Assembly: GCA_033060915.1 (NCBI GenBank) | Contig: CM065382.1 | Location: 7,497,001-7,561,000 of the forward strand | DNA from: Euryodendron excelsum | Taxonomy: Eukaryota > Streptophyta > Magnoliopsida > Ericales > Pentaphylacaceae | DNA: 64,000 bases | Reading direction: 5' to 3' | In this document: in pieces, positions 30,437 through 39,687 of the stretch | Numbering within the stretch: position 1 is the stretch's first letter | Layout of the letters: each line of letters opens with the position of its first letter | Made by a program: the position numbers and the translations under genes | Notes under the pieces: model-generated | Told to the model about the DNA's origin: nothing | The model's database searches: none | The model's input: only the letters and a program-made list of their open reading frames with translations

Positions 30437-31966
30437 TTATGCTCGATAAACATTATTGGCAAATTAACAAGTTTTGCAAATAATTTTTAAATAAGAATTT
30501 CCATTTTAATGACAAGACAATGATACTTTTTAAAAATATGATGGAGCTAATGATCATTAGTTTTAAAACGATGTAGAACTATTTTATTATGCTTGTTTTG
30601 TGCCTAAAAAAACCTTTTGCTAGAAATTTTATTTGTGTAGTAGCAGTCAAGAAAAAAAATTAAAAGAAGGGAATATTTGTAGTTTTTTATTTATTTATTA
30701 TACTAGAGGGTGTGCACATCTGATGGGCATGCAATATTTAATTATTACTATAGACTTATCAATGCTCAGCAAGTGAATATGATAAAAACCTTGTTTCTCT
30801 CTCTGAAAATACAAGACTTAAAGAAAAATAAAATAAAACAAATATTTAAACTAGGTGAATATTCCCGTGTTATTTTAATTTGTCTAATTCAATAAGTTAG
30901 AAATCGTTATAAGATGCCATTATTATTGAGCAAGTAAAGGGCTTTATTAAATTATCTATCTTTATTTTTTAAAAAATTAGTTTTCCTTGCTCCAAGCATG
31001 CAAAGGACTTGGTTTCAACTTTAGTAAAAGCTTAAACAAACTCATCAATTAGGTTAACTCAAAATATCAATGATATTAATTTTATAATTCTCCTCATGCC
31101 TAGGTTATCTCCAATGAGGTCTCTTGCGTATTATGTCCTATATAGGTGCATTTGATAATAATAAAAAATGTACCAAAAGCTAATACTAATTAGAAGGACA
31201 TAACCTAAAGTATAGTGGAATATAATCATCAAAATTGTTAAATGCATTATGTTCGTAGTTTTTCTTTTTGGTGTTATAGCATGTCGTTTGCTTATTTTAA
31301 ATAGGAATACTATATTAATTTTTTTTATAAAGTCAAATCTCACCTAACCTATTAGTATATTATTTAAACGCAACCTGAAATAGAATTACCATATATTTGA
31401 ACTTAAAAAAAAACTAAAAGCTCTACCAAAAAATGATGTAACAGTGTATTTTTAAAATTAAGAGAGAAGTAATAATATTTTAATTTAAAAAAAAAAAAAT
31501 AAAGAAAAATCACATCATTTATATGAATTTAACCTTTTAAAAAATTAAGCGAACCCAAGGGGAATACGGTACTATGGAAATCCGAGAAGAGGATACTGAT
31601 GGAATGAGTCAAGGGGTCCGCGTTCTCCCTTCTGTACGGTACCACCCAGGACCCGTTTTAAATTTGGGTGGGGATCAACCGACGGGCGACCAACTAAACA
31701 GCCCGCCTAGTTACATTTCGGTCGTGGCGTAAAAACGAAGGGGAAAATGGCGATGGAAAAGAAAATACAGATTGTCGAGGCCCTGAAAAGAAAATAAAAG
31801 GAAAATGAAACTGGGGTCCAATGTATAATTATCCATGAACCAAATCCAAACCCCGCTTGTTCAGTAGCAGCAAGAAATTCGCAGCCAAGAGAGAGTGAAA
31901 GAGAGGGGAGAGAGTAGAAGAAGCAATCAATCCCCAGACCCCTCCATCTCTCCCAACTGCAAAACA

Positions 31967-33881
31967 ATGGCTACCTGTGCGAGCACTACGTGGAGTATGT
32001 CGTCTCTCAGATCAGTCCTCCCTTCTTCGACGCCTTCCGAACAAAGTCCTCATCGTCCTCCTTCAATCCGCTTCTCGGTTGGTTCATCCTTTGCCTCTCC
32101 TTCTTCGTCCCGCCTCAGACTCTCTCTATCCAAATCCAAACCCAAGCCACTTCGGTCTTTCCTCGGCCTCGCTCCTCTACACCCCCTTCTCTCCCGTAGC
32201 TCTGATGGTAAATTCCCCATAAATCACATAATGTGTTATTTACTGGTTTAATTCGCTTTGAAGTTTATTGCTTAAATTGTATGTGGGTTTTTATTTTTAT
32301 TTTTATAATTGCTTAAATCAAATACATACATATACATTTGAAGTTCATTGCTTAAATTGCAACCGCGCTCTTTAACCGCTGTTATGGTCTATGTGTTTCC
32401 TCACTTAGCTGGAAAAATATGTGTGAATTTGTTCTGTGTAATTTAGGAAGGTGATCACTGCTATCTTATTATCTAGGCTTTGTTTTGTGCATTTGGTAGC
32501 TGAGAGTTAGCAAAAAACTTTGACAGACGATATGTGAACTTATATTTTAGGAATTTTCAGCTTGTGATTAGCTAGAATTATGGCCCTTGATCGCGCAGAA
32601 ATGAGAAATTGGATGTACGTAGCCAACTCCAATTCATTGGGACAAGGCTTTTTGCGTTGAGTTGAGTGCATGTTGAACTGCTGTTAGGTTGCACTTCACT
32701 GACTTTAATTGGTTCAACCATCTGTTGAGGTTGTGACATGTTGAGAAAATGTCAATCCCTGTGCTTTTATTTTCTTCTTCAGATGAGAATCCATCTTTAT
32801 ATACTGCTTCTTGCACTTATCGTAGCAAATTTGGGATTTGGGAATTTGTCAGACATATTCGATACAAGGACTATTCTAAGGAATATATTGGAGTAAATTT
32901 GAGGATGAATATGATAGTGTGGAAAGATCAAGACATATCACCAATATGTTATATTGTTCTTTTTCAGATTTTCTAATACTTGGGGAGTTTGAAAATCGAG
33001 ATAAACTACTTACAGTATCTAAAAGCTCCTGAATAGATTGAGATCCGCCGCATACTTACATTACACGAACTTGCTTTCTTATTATCTTGTTCGGCACTGA
33101 TAATAATGTGAGTGGTTGCTTAAGTTTTATCCATTTTTTTTTGAGAGGGTCGTAGGATTAACAGGGGAAGTCTGTTGCACTGGCTTTAAAGTACTTCCTC
33201 TTAATCATGAAATGGTTGCTCAATCAACACTCTTCTAGGCTATGGACTTCTATTTAGCTTACTTACTTTAGGAGTTAGGATGTAACTCATTTTCGTTTAA
33301 GTCCTTGAATGTAGATCGGATAACTTGTCCTTTGGAGATTTTGAATTTTGGATATATTATCTCAAAATTTTATTCATCTTATTGTTGTTTGCTGGGCACA
33401 AGTATCAAAAGATGGGTTCCTTTTGTTATCCATTACATATTTCATTTTGATTGCTCTTGTTGGACTTGCAGAATTCACCAGCTTCGACCATGGTTTCACC
33501 ACTATTGACAATGGGGGCCGTTTCTTTGCCATGAGACATGGGAAGAGAGTACCTAAACTCAATAGGCCCCCTGACCAGCGTCGTGCACTGTTACGGGGTC
33601 TCACAACTCAGCTCCTGAAGCATGGACGCATCAAAACTACCAGAGCAAGGGCTAGTGCTATGAGGAAATATGTTGATAAAATGATCACATTAGCTAAAGA
33701 AGGATCTCTTCACAAAAGAAGACAAGCTCTTGGCTTCATCTACGAGAAGCAGATTGTCCATGCATTGTTTGCTGAGGTTCCTGAAAGATATGGGGAGCGG
33801 AATGGAGGATATACGAGAATAATCAGAACTCTACCTAGGAGAGGGGACAATGCACCTATGGCCTATATTGAACTCGTCTAG
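31967..33881 (+). CDS. RPL17: 50S ribosomal protein L17, chloroplastic (216 aa)
   Basis: Large-subunit protein of the plastid ribosome. CDS = join(31967..32207,33472..33881), 651 nt; GT donor at 32208, acceptor TTGGACTTGCAG at 33471, phase 1. Exon 1 encodes a Ser/Pro/Arg-rich, acid-poor transit peptide ([16 protein letters not shown]...). Exon 2 encodes the whole bacterial-type L17 core: [74 protein letters not shown]. The length is near the Arabidopsis chloroplast L17 (about 211 aa). Start chosen at ATG 31967 because an in-frame stop-free leader upstream lacks transit-peptide character. Intron 1 carries a SINE-like fragment. Divergent from the HIT gene, 1.2 kb upstream of YCF54 on the same strand. 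The 3' part from within intron 1 onward is duplicated at 37810. Confidence 0.95.
32580..32665 (+). mobile_element. SINE-like 3' fragment in RPL17 intron 1
   Basis: The words GCCCTTGATCGCGCAGAA, TGTACGTAGCCAACTCCAA and TTGGGACAAGGCTTT followed by TTGCGTTGAGTTGAG resemble the tail of plant tRNA-derived SINEs that end in GGGATAAGGCTTTGTTG. Only the 3' part is seen. Confidence 0.4.
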
Positions 33882-35071
33882 CTACAGATAACTTGCTCAA
33901 CCTTTTCGTTCTCTTCTCATGCCAAGTTTTTGTTGTAGTGGATTTCCCATTACCTTTTTTTTTTTTGGCTTCCAATATATATGCAGACTGCACCAGTTAA
34001 TCTGGTGTGTGTTCCTGCTATAAATCATTGGGCAGATGTTCTTGAAAATAGTAGTAAGTTTATGCACTCTTCATTCTGGCCTTGTACTAACTCTATTTCT
34101 TACTGCATTTGATCTGTAATGATTCTGTGTCATTGGAATTCCTTGATGTCAATTGAAAATATAGTGTTTTGTTCAGCACATTGGTGCAGTGAAGGAAGCT
34201 GTTGTACTGGTGAAATTGAAAATAGAAGTCATTGCACAAAAGTTTAGATCTCCTACGTTTCAATGTTCATTAGCCAAAGATCATGATTTAGCATTCCAAA
34301 CTGTTTTATTTTTCTTCAGGAGAGGATTTGAATTTGAGATGGGTGCTTCAGACTAAGTGAAAGAAGTTGTGATCGTTGAAAATTTGTTTTGTGGGAAGTA
34401 TGAAAAAGGGAAAGAGAAAAAAAAAAAGGAGCTGTTTGAATGAACCTGCTTCACCAGCTTCTACTAATATGGTGGCCTCACCAGTATTATACTGTCAATC
34501 TTATAGATTTTGGTCCAAGTTTATATATAGGAAATTAGTAATGAATACTACAATCTTATAGATTTTGGTCCAAGTTTATAGATAGGAAATTAGTAATGAA
34601 TACTAACTTGCAAAATCAAATATGTTTATATTTACTTTCTCTGGCTTCGGTCTCCTATGTACCAAGAGTAGGAAAAAAAACCTTCGTGGGTCATGTAGGC
34701 CAAAGAAAATTTAGTTGACTTAAAAAAATTAAAACTAAAATAAACTAAGTGTGCTGAAAATAACCTTATTCCTTCCTAAAATTAGCTGGCCAAGCTGGTA
34801 GTAAATGTTTGAAGTGCAATACATTGACGAGATAAGGACAGAGAGAGAAATGTAGATAAGGTTGATTGTTCAGTTCTTGTATTTCTTTTGGTGCCACTAC
34901 AGACAGTTTAGAGAGAAGAGACGCTCTATCATGTTTCTTTTTTAGTATGGCTAAAAAACTCTAGAATCCGGGAAGAAAGAAGAGATTTGGCCTGCTTTTT
35001 CTAATCTTGCGGAGAGAGAAAATAAACAAGGTAGGTCTTATATATATATATATATATATCTTTGAGCTGCA
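33882..35071 (+). other. RPL17 3' flank and YCF54-A promoter
   Basis: 3' UTR of RPL17, then a 55-bp perfect-to-near-perfect tandem duplication (34496-34550, 34551-34605), and a leader with a (TA)n run at 35039-35059 just before the YCF54-A start. The same region in copy B has a long GA tract instead. Confidence 0.6.
34496..34605 (+). repeat. 55-bp tandem duplication, copy A only
   Basis: Two adjacent units beginning CAATCTTATAGATTTTGG and ending AATGAATACTA; one base differs (TATATATAG/TATAGATAG). The matching place in copy B (about 39145) has a single shorter version, so this duplicated after the segmental event. Confidence 0.85.
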
Positions 35072-36977
35072 ATGTTAGCTTCGGCAGCAACTCTAAATTC
35101 GGGCTCACGGGGCGCCTTGCCGGTTGTAAGTGCCCCGACGCATACCCGCAGAAGCCGCCTCCAAAGAACACAATCGGTGGCATTATGGTCATCATCGCCG
35201 CAGCATCTGCCCAAACCCAACATTATCTCCACCACCATCACCAGCTGGGAAACTACAACCTCCGTCAAGACGGCTGTTGCTGCCGTTGATTCCTCTGATC
35301 CAGCTGAAAAGGTCAGTTTCCCACCCACCATCTCTCGTTCACTCTGGCTTGGATGGTTTATGAATTGTGACAGAGCAATTGAATGAATATGCAATTAATC
35401 TCTAACTCCAATCTGATTTCACCTGCTCATCTTAAGAAGCATCAACAAGCCAGCACCAAGTTCCATTTCGTTGTAGCAAACGCAAAATTCATGCTGGACG
35501 AAGAGGAGCATTTCCATGAGTTGTTGTTCGAGCGGCTTCGTTACTACGGAGAGCGTAACAAAGAGCAGGACTTCTGGTTTGTTATTGAACCCAAGTTCTT
35601 GGATAAATTCCCCAACATTTTTCGGCGATTAAAGAGACCCGCTGTCGCTCTTGTTTCAACTAACGGTCCATGGATCACGTAAGGACATCCCTTTGTTTGC
35701 TGTTATTCAATCTTTATTTATATCCATATTCCCTCAAATTTTGCAGTCTGCAAGTAAGGCCATGTTTTAAAAAAAAAAAAAAAAAACTGGGAGTTTGTGC
35801 AATTAGGGTTTATTCCCACATGTCATGAAGGTTTTACAATTCTAAAGAGAAAGAAACGGCAAGATAAATTGTGTATATCAATAGAGGATATAAGGATGTG
35901 GAAAACAAGACAGAAATTCTTTAATGTTTTGTTTAGAATCTAAATTTTTTGTTAAAAAACTAAAGAAAAAGAAAAACATGAAGAAAAATAAAACAAAAAT
36001 GCTCTTTTATTTTGTTTTATTTTCTTTAATATTTTCTTTTTTTCACAAAATATTCGAGTTCCAAATGGAAGGTAAATGACATTGTAGAACAATTATGAAG
36101 GGATGTGGCACAGCTTTGCAGCGCCTTTGTTTTGGGTACAAAATGTCACAGGTTCAAATCCTGTCATTCCTACCTCTTCTTCTTTGAGCAGTAACACTGA
36201 GATCAATTGAGATGGATTCATTTTTTACATAGTGACTCCCACTACTTCTCCTTTGAGCAGTAACACGGGGATCAATTGAGATGGATTCATTTTTTACATA
36301 GTCCCGAAATATCATTAAACTTGGCAGGTAGCATACTATAGGCGTGAGTGACATTTGGATCCAATATCATTTGATCTTGTGTAAAACAATGATAATGGTA
36401 GAACGAGGGTTAGCTCGGCTGGTCAATGGGTTTGACTCTTAGGGTTAGCCCTCGAGCGCTAACAGAGTTTGTTGGTAGGACGACTCTCTATTGTCTAGAT
36501 GAACTATATTTAGACTTTGAGTGTGGGTTTGACTCTCCTGCATAAGTCTGAGACTACTATTACACGTGTTGAGGGGATGGTACGTGCGATACCAAAAGGG
36601 ATTTCCTCTGAGATTGATTTTCAGAGAAAATCTCTCTAGTGCTCAGCATTTTTTTTTTTTTAATGATAATAGAAGAAACAAAGGGGAAGATCATTTGTGT
36701 TAACTTACGTGAATTGATCATTAATGTTTAGGTTTCCTTATTTACCTAGCACCAATGTTAATGCATGATTGTGCTGCTGCACAGGTTCATGAAATTGAGA
36801 CTGGACAGAGTTTTATCAGAAACCTACGAAGCCGACAGTCTGGAAGAAGCGTTGGCATCGAATCCTGTCAATCTAGAGTTTGAGAAGCCGGAAAACTGGG
36901 TGGCGCCCTATCCAAAGTACGAGTTTGGCTGGTGGGAGCCGTTCTTGCCACCAGGATCTGAAAAGCCAAAGACATGA
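35072..36977 (+). CDS. YCF54: YCF54/LCAA, Mg-protoporphyrin IX monomethyl ester cyclase partner, copy A (224 aa)
   Basis: Small chloroplast protein needed for the aerobic cyclase step of chlorophyll synthesis (partner of CHL27/AcsF). CDS = join(35072..35311,35437..35678,36785..36977), 675 nt; donors GTCAG and GTAAG, acceptors CTTAAG and TGCACAG, phases consistent. Exon 1 (80 codons) is a Ser/Arg/Thr-rich transit peptide (MLASAATLNSGSRGALP). Exons 2-3 carry the DUF2488/Ycf54 core: KFHFVVANAKFMLDEEEHF, LRYYGERNKEQDFW, RPAVALVSTNGPWIT, FMKLRLDRVLSETYEADS, ENWVAPYPKYEFGWWEPF. Intron 2 holds a plastid tRNA-Pro insertion and a SINE, both absent from copy B. Core residues match the family better than copy B at several sites (FMKL, PKYE), so this may be the less changed copy. 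Confidence 0.93.
35920..36070. mobile_element. Small A/T-rich foldback in YCF54-A intron 2
   Basis: AAGAAAAATAAAACAAAA and its inverted copy TTTTGTTTTATTTTCTTT face each other about a centre near 36001. It is absent from copy B at the corresponding place. Probably a MITE. Confidence 0.45.
36099..36172 (+). tRNA. Plastid-derived tRNA-Pro (UGG) copy in the nucleus
   Basis: A 74-nt cloverleaf: acceptor AGGGATG / CATTCCT (one G-T pair), anticodon arm TTTGT-TTTGGGT-ACAAA with anticodon TGG, T arm ACAGG-TTCAAAT-CCTGT. It matches the chloroplast trnP-UGG as I know it. The D stem has an A-C mismatch (GCAC/GCGC) and the acceptor a weak pair, so it has begun to decay. No CCA is encoded, as usual for plastids. 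It lies in YCF54-A intron 2 and is absent from copy B, so it is an insertion of plastid DNA (NUPT), probably not functional. Confidence 0.72.
36173..36304 (+). repeat. Tandemly repeated plastid-like flank of the trnP copy
   Basis: Two 53-bp units (36181-36233 and 36250-36302; period 69) share CTTTGAGCAGTAACAC, GATCAATTGAGATGG and ATTCATTTTTTACATAGT. They follow the tRNA directly and are read as part of the same plastid insertion, duplicated after transfer. Confidence 0.6.
36405..36661 (+). mobile_element. SINE (about 257 bp) in YCF54-A intron 2
   Basis: Starts GAGGGTTAGCTCGGCTGGT, which resembles an RNA polymerase III A box, and ends in a run of 13 T. It is flanked by a diverged target duplication: AATGATAATGGTAGAAC at 36388-36404 and AATGATAATAGAAGAAAC at 36662-36679. 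Copy B (about 41137-41155) has a single uninterrupted copy of this site. A T-run end and a tRNA-like head fit the Au class of plant SINEs. Confidence 0.7.
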
Positions 36978-37809
36978 ATTTCCGGCATGTAACTTAAAAG
37001 TGGATCAGGCTATGCACAAAGCTTTGCCAGTTAGTGAAGACCCATCATAAATAAAGTCAGTGAATGTTTAGAAGTGAAAACTAGAAGCACAAACACGTGA
37101 TTTCTGAGTAGATTTATGTAAATTAATGAAAATTATAATTGCTTTCAGCATTGAATACTTGTAGTTGAAGCTTATATGGCTCATCTGGGCAAATTACCTA
37201 TGCCAATGACCCAAAAAAGGGTGGAAAACACACAATTAGAATGACAGTCCTAAATCAACAATAAAAATCAAACTCACTAATTCTATATGCCTCAATCGAT
37301 GCTGCAATGGTAAGAGATGGATTAAATACTCACTGATATATATAAAAGGGTCAAAACAATCGAACCAACTGCCAACACAAAAAGCAAGGAGGGTTCAAAC
37401 TCCTCGTATCTTCCGGTGAGTTTCGTTGGGCTGCCTTGTAATGCCATTGGTCCAAATGAGTCCCAATGCAGTTTTACCATTCTGAGAAGAAAGGAAAGAG
37501 AGCAGCAGTTCCGAGCAAAGCCTCCCCGGCTTCATCACGAGGGCATTGTACAATCCCACAAGACCAACCAAAGCAGTGGACAGAAGGATCTTTGTCTGGG
37601 GATATGATCTTTTTTTTTATTTTTATGAAAACTCGGTTCTTATACAAAAAGAAAACTCCACTAGAATGTGCGGCAGTAATATTTTTGAAATTACTAGTCA
37701 AAACGATGAATTTTTTGGTTTGCAATAAAAAGAGCACAATCATGTTATCGGATGCAGCATATGCCTGGAGGGGCAGCGCCCCCACTCAAAATTTTAAAAA
37801 TTTGAAGTA
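36978..37809 (+). other. YCF54-A 3' flank up to the duplication junction
   Basis: 3' UTR and flank. The uninserted target ATCACGAG at 37534-37541 corresponds to the hAT-like insertion site of copy B. Ends in a transposon terminus (about 37767-37797) that abuts RPL17 intron sequence. Confidence 0.65.
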
Positions 37810-38125
37810 CCTAAAAAGCTCCTGAATAGTTTGAGATCCGCCGCATACATTACATGAACTTGGCTTTCTTGTTATCCTGTTCAACACAGATAATAATGTG
37901 AGGGGTTGCTTAGGTTTTATCCATTTTTTTTTTTTGGGAGGATTATAGAATAAACTGGTAAAGTCTGCTGCACTGGGTTTTAAAGTACTTACTCTTAATC
38001 CTGAAATGGTTGCTCAATCAACACTCTTCTAGGCTATGCACTTCTATTTAGCTTATTTAGTTTAGGAGTTACGATGTAACTCATTTTCGTTTATATCCAT
38101 TACGTATTTCATTTTGATTGCTCAG

Positions 38126-38535
38126 AATTCACCAGCTTCGACCGTGGTTTCACCACTATTGACAATGGGGGCCGTTTCTTTGCCATGAGACATGGGAAGA
38201 GAGTACCAAAACTCAATAGGCCCCCTGGCCAGCGCCGTGCACTGTTGTGGGGCCTCACGACTCAGCTCCTGAAGCATGGACGCATCAAAACCACCCGAGC
38301 AAGGGCTAGTGCTATGAGGAAATATGTTGATAAAATGATCACATTGGCTAAAGATGTATCTCTTCACAAAAGAAGACACGCTCTTGGCTTCATCTACGAG
38401 AAGCAGATTGTCCATGCATTGTTTGCTGAGGTTCCTGAAAGATATGGGGAGCGCAATGGAAGATATACGAGAATAATCAGAACTCTACCTAGGAGAGGGG
38501 ACAATGCACCAATGGCCTATATTGAACTCGTCTAG
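38126..38535 (+). pseudogene. 5'-truncated plastid RPL17 (copy B)
   Basis: Exon 2 of the tandem copy: acceptor GATTGCTCAG at 38116-38125, then the full L17 core to TAG at 38533-38535. Exon 1, the transit peptide and the promoter were left outside the duplicated segment. The intron segment between the junction (37810) and the exon is shorter than in copy A. The reading frame is still open. Changes from copy A include His to Arg near the start, DQR to GQR, LLRG to LLWG, KEGS to KDVS, RQAL to RHAL and GGY to GRY. An internal ATG at 38185 would give a 116-aa core without a transit peptide. Probably not functional in plastids. Confidence 0.85.
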
Positions 38536-39408
38536 CTACAGATAACTTGCTCAACCTTTTCGTTCTCTTCTCATGCCAAGTTTTGTTGAAGTGGATTTCC
38601 CATGACTTCGTTTTTTTTATTCCAATTTTAGATGCAGACTGCACCAGTTAATCTGGTGTGTGTTCGTGCTATAAATCATCGGGCAGATGTTCTTGAAAAT
38701 TGTACTAAGTTTACGCACTCTGCATTCTGGCCTTGTAGTAACTCTATTTCTTACTGCATTTGATCTGTAATGATTCGTTGTGTCATTGGAATTCATTGAT
38801 GTCAATTGAAAATATACTGTTCAGCACATTGGTGCAGTGTAGGAAGCTGCTGTAGTGGTGACATTGAAAATAGAAGTCATTGCAGAGTCGTTTAGATCTA
38901 GCAAGTTTCAATGTTACTCGTTAGCTAATAATCATGGTTTTAGCATTCCAAACTGTTGTATTTTTCTTCAGGAGAGGATTTGAATTTGAGATGGGTGCTT
39001 CAGACTTAATGAAACAAGCTGTGATTGTTGAAAATTTGGTTTGTGGCAGCTGTTGGAAGTATGAAAAAAAAGAAAGAAAGAAACCGTCTGAATCAACCTG
39101 CTTCCACTAATGCGGTGGCCTCGCCAGTATTATATTGTCAATCTTGAAGTTTTTGCTCCTGAATTATTAATAAATACTAACTTGCAAAATCAAAGAAAAA
39201 CTCATGGGTCATGTGGATCAGAGAATTAGTTGGTCTCTCAACTTCAACCTAAAGGACTCAAAAAAAATTTAAAACAAAATAAAATAAGAGAGCTGAAAAG
39301 AACCTTATTCATAAAGTTAGCTGGCCAAACTGGTAGTAAATCAATGGGCGCTCTATGGTATGGTATGGTCTGGTCAGTGGTCCAGTGTATGTGTAAAGTG
39401 CAATACAT

Positions 39409-39482
<74 letters not shown>

Positions 39483-39687
39483 TGCCGATAAGGTTGGTTG
39501 CTCAGTTCTTCATATTCTTTTCGGTGCCACTAGAGACTTTGAGAGAGAACAGAGGAGAGACGAACTATCATCTTTCTTTTAGAGTATGGCTAAAGAACTG
39601 TAGAATCCGGGAAGAAGGAAGGAGGAAGAAGATTTTGCCTGCTTTTCTAATCTTGTGGAGAGAGAAACTACATATCATTGAGCTGCA
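38536..39687 (+). other. Truncated-RPL17 3' flank and YCF54-B promoter
   Basis: Follows copy A base by base with substitutions, except for the (GA)n expansion at 39412-39482 and the loss of the 55-bp duplication and of the TA run. No other gene seen. Confidence 0.65.
39412..39482 (+). repeat. (GA)n microsatellite upstream of YCF54-B
   Basis: About 70 bases of GA repeats with one AA interruption near 39470, roughly 205 bp before the YCF54-B ATG. Copy A has only a short CAGAGAGAGAAAT word here, so the tract expanded after the duplication. It lies where the promoter or 5' UTR should be. Confidence 0.95.

Larger units (their letters stand above)
29063..31966. other. Divergent intergenic region, HIT / RPL17
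   Basis: Two promoters face away from each other here. About 29063-29470 is GC-richer (GGCGGCGG-type words) and should be the HIT promoter and 5' UTR. About 31560-31966 is the RPL17 side, ending in a GA-rich leader (GAGAGAGTGAAAGAGAGGGG) before the ATG. The centre is a foldback element (29470-30436) and AT-rich DNA with no gene seen. Confidence 0.65.
33012..37797 (+). repeat. Segmental tandem duplication, copy A
   Basis: Runs from RPL17 intron 1 (TCTAAAAGCTCCTGAATAG near 33019) through RPL17 exon 2, YCF54-A and its 3' flank to the transposon terminus at about 37767-37797 (GGGGCAGCGCCCCCACTCAAAATTTT). Copy B begins right after it at about 37810. RPL17 exon 2 differs from copy B at about 17 of 410 bases by eye. 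Confidence 0.9.

Noticed and set aside
31131..31343. 70-aa minus-strand frame and other small frames in 29.5-31.9 kb
   Set aside because: AT-rich, no codon bias, no similarity recognised.
35038..35394. Other frames and antisense frames over the YCF54-A first exon
   Set aside because: Only the frame starting at 35072 joins in phase to exons 2-3; the others are shadows, as are those over 39675-40090.
38126..38535. RPL17 copy B as a functional plastid gene
   Set aside because: No exon 1, transit peptide or promoter is found between the duplication junction (37810) and the acceptor.
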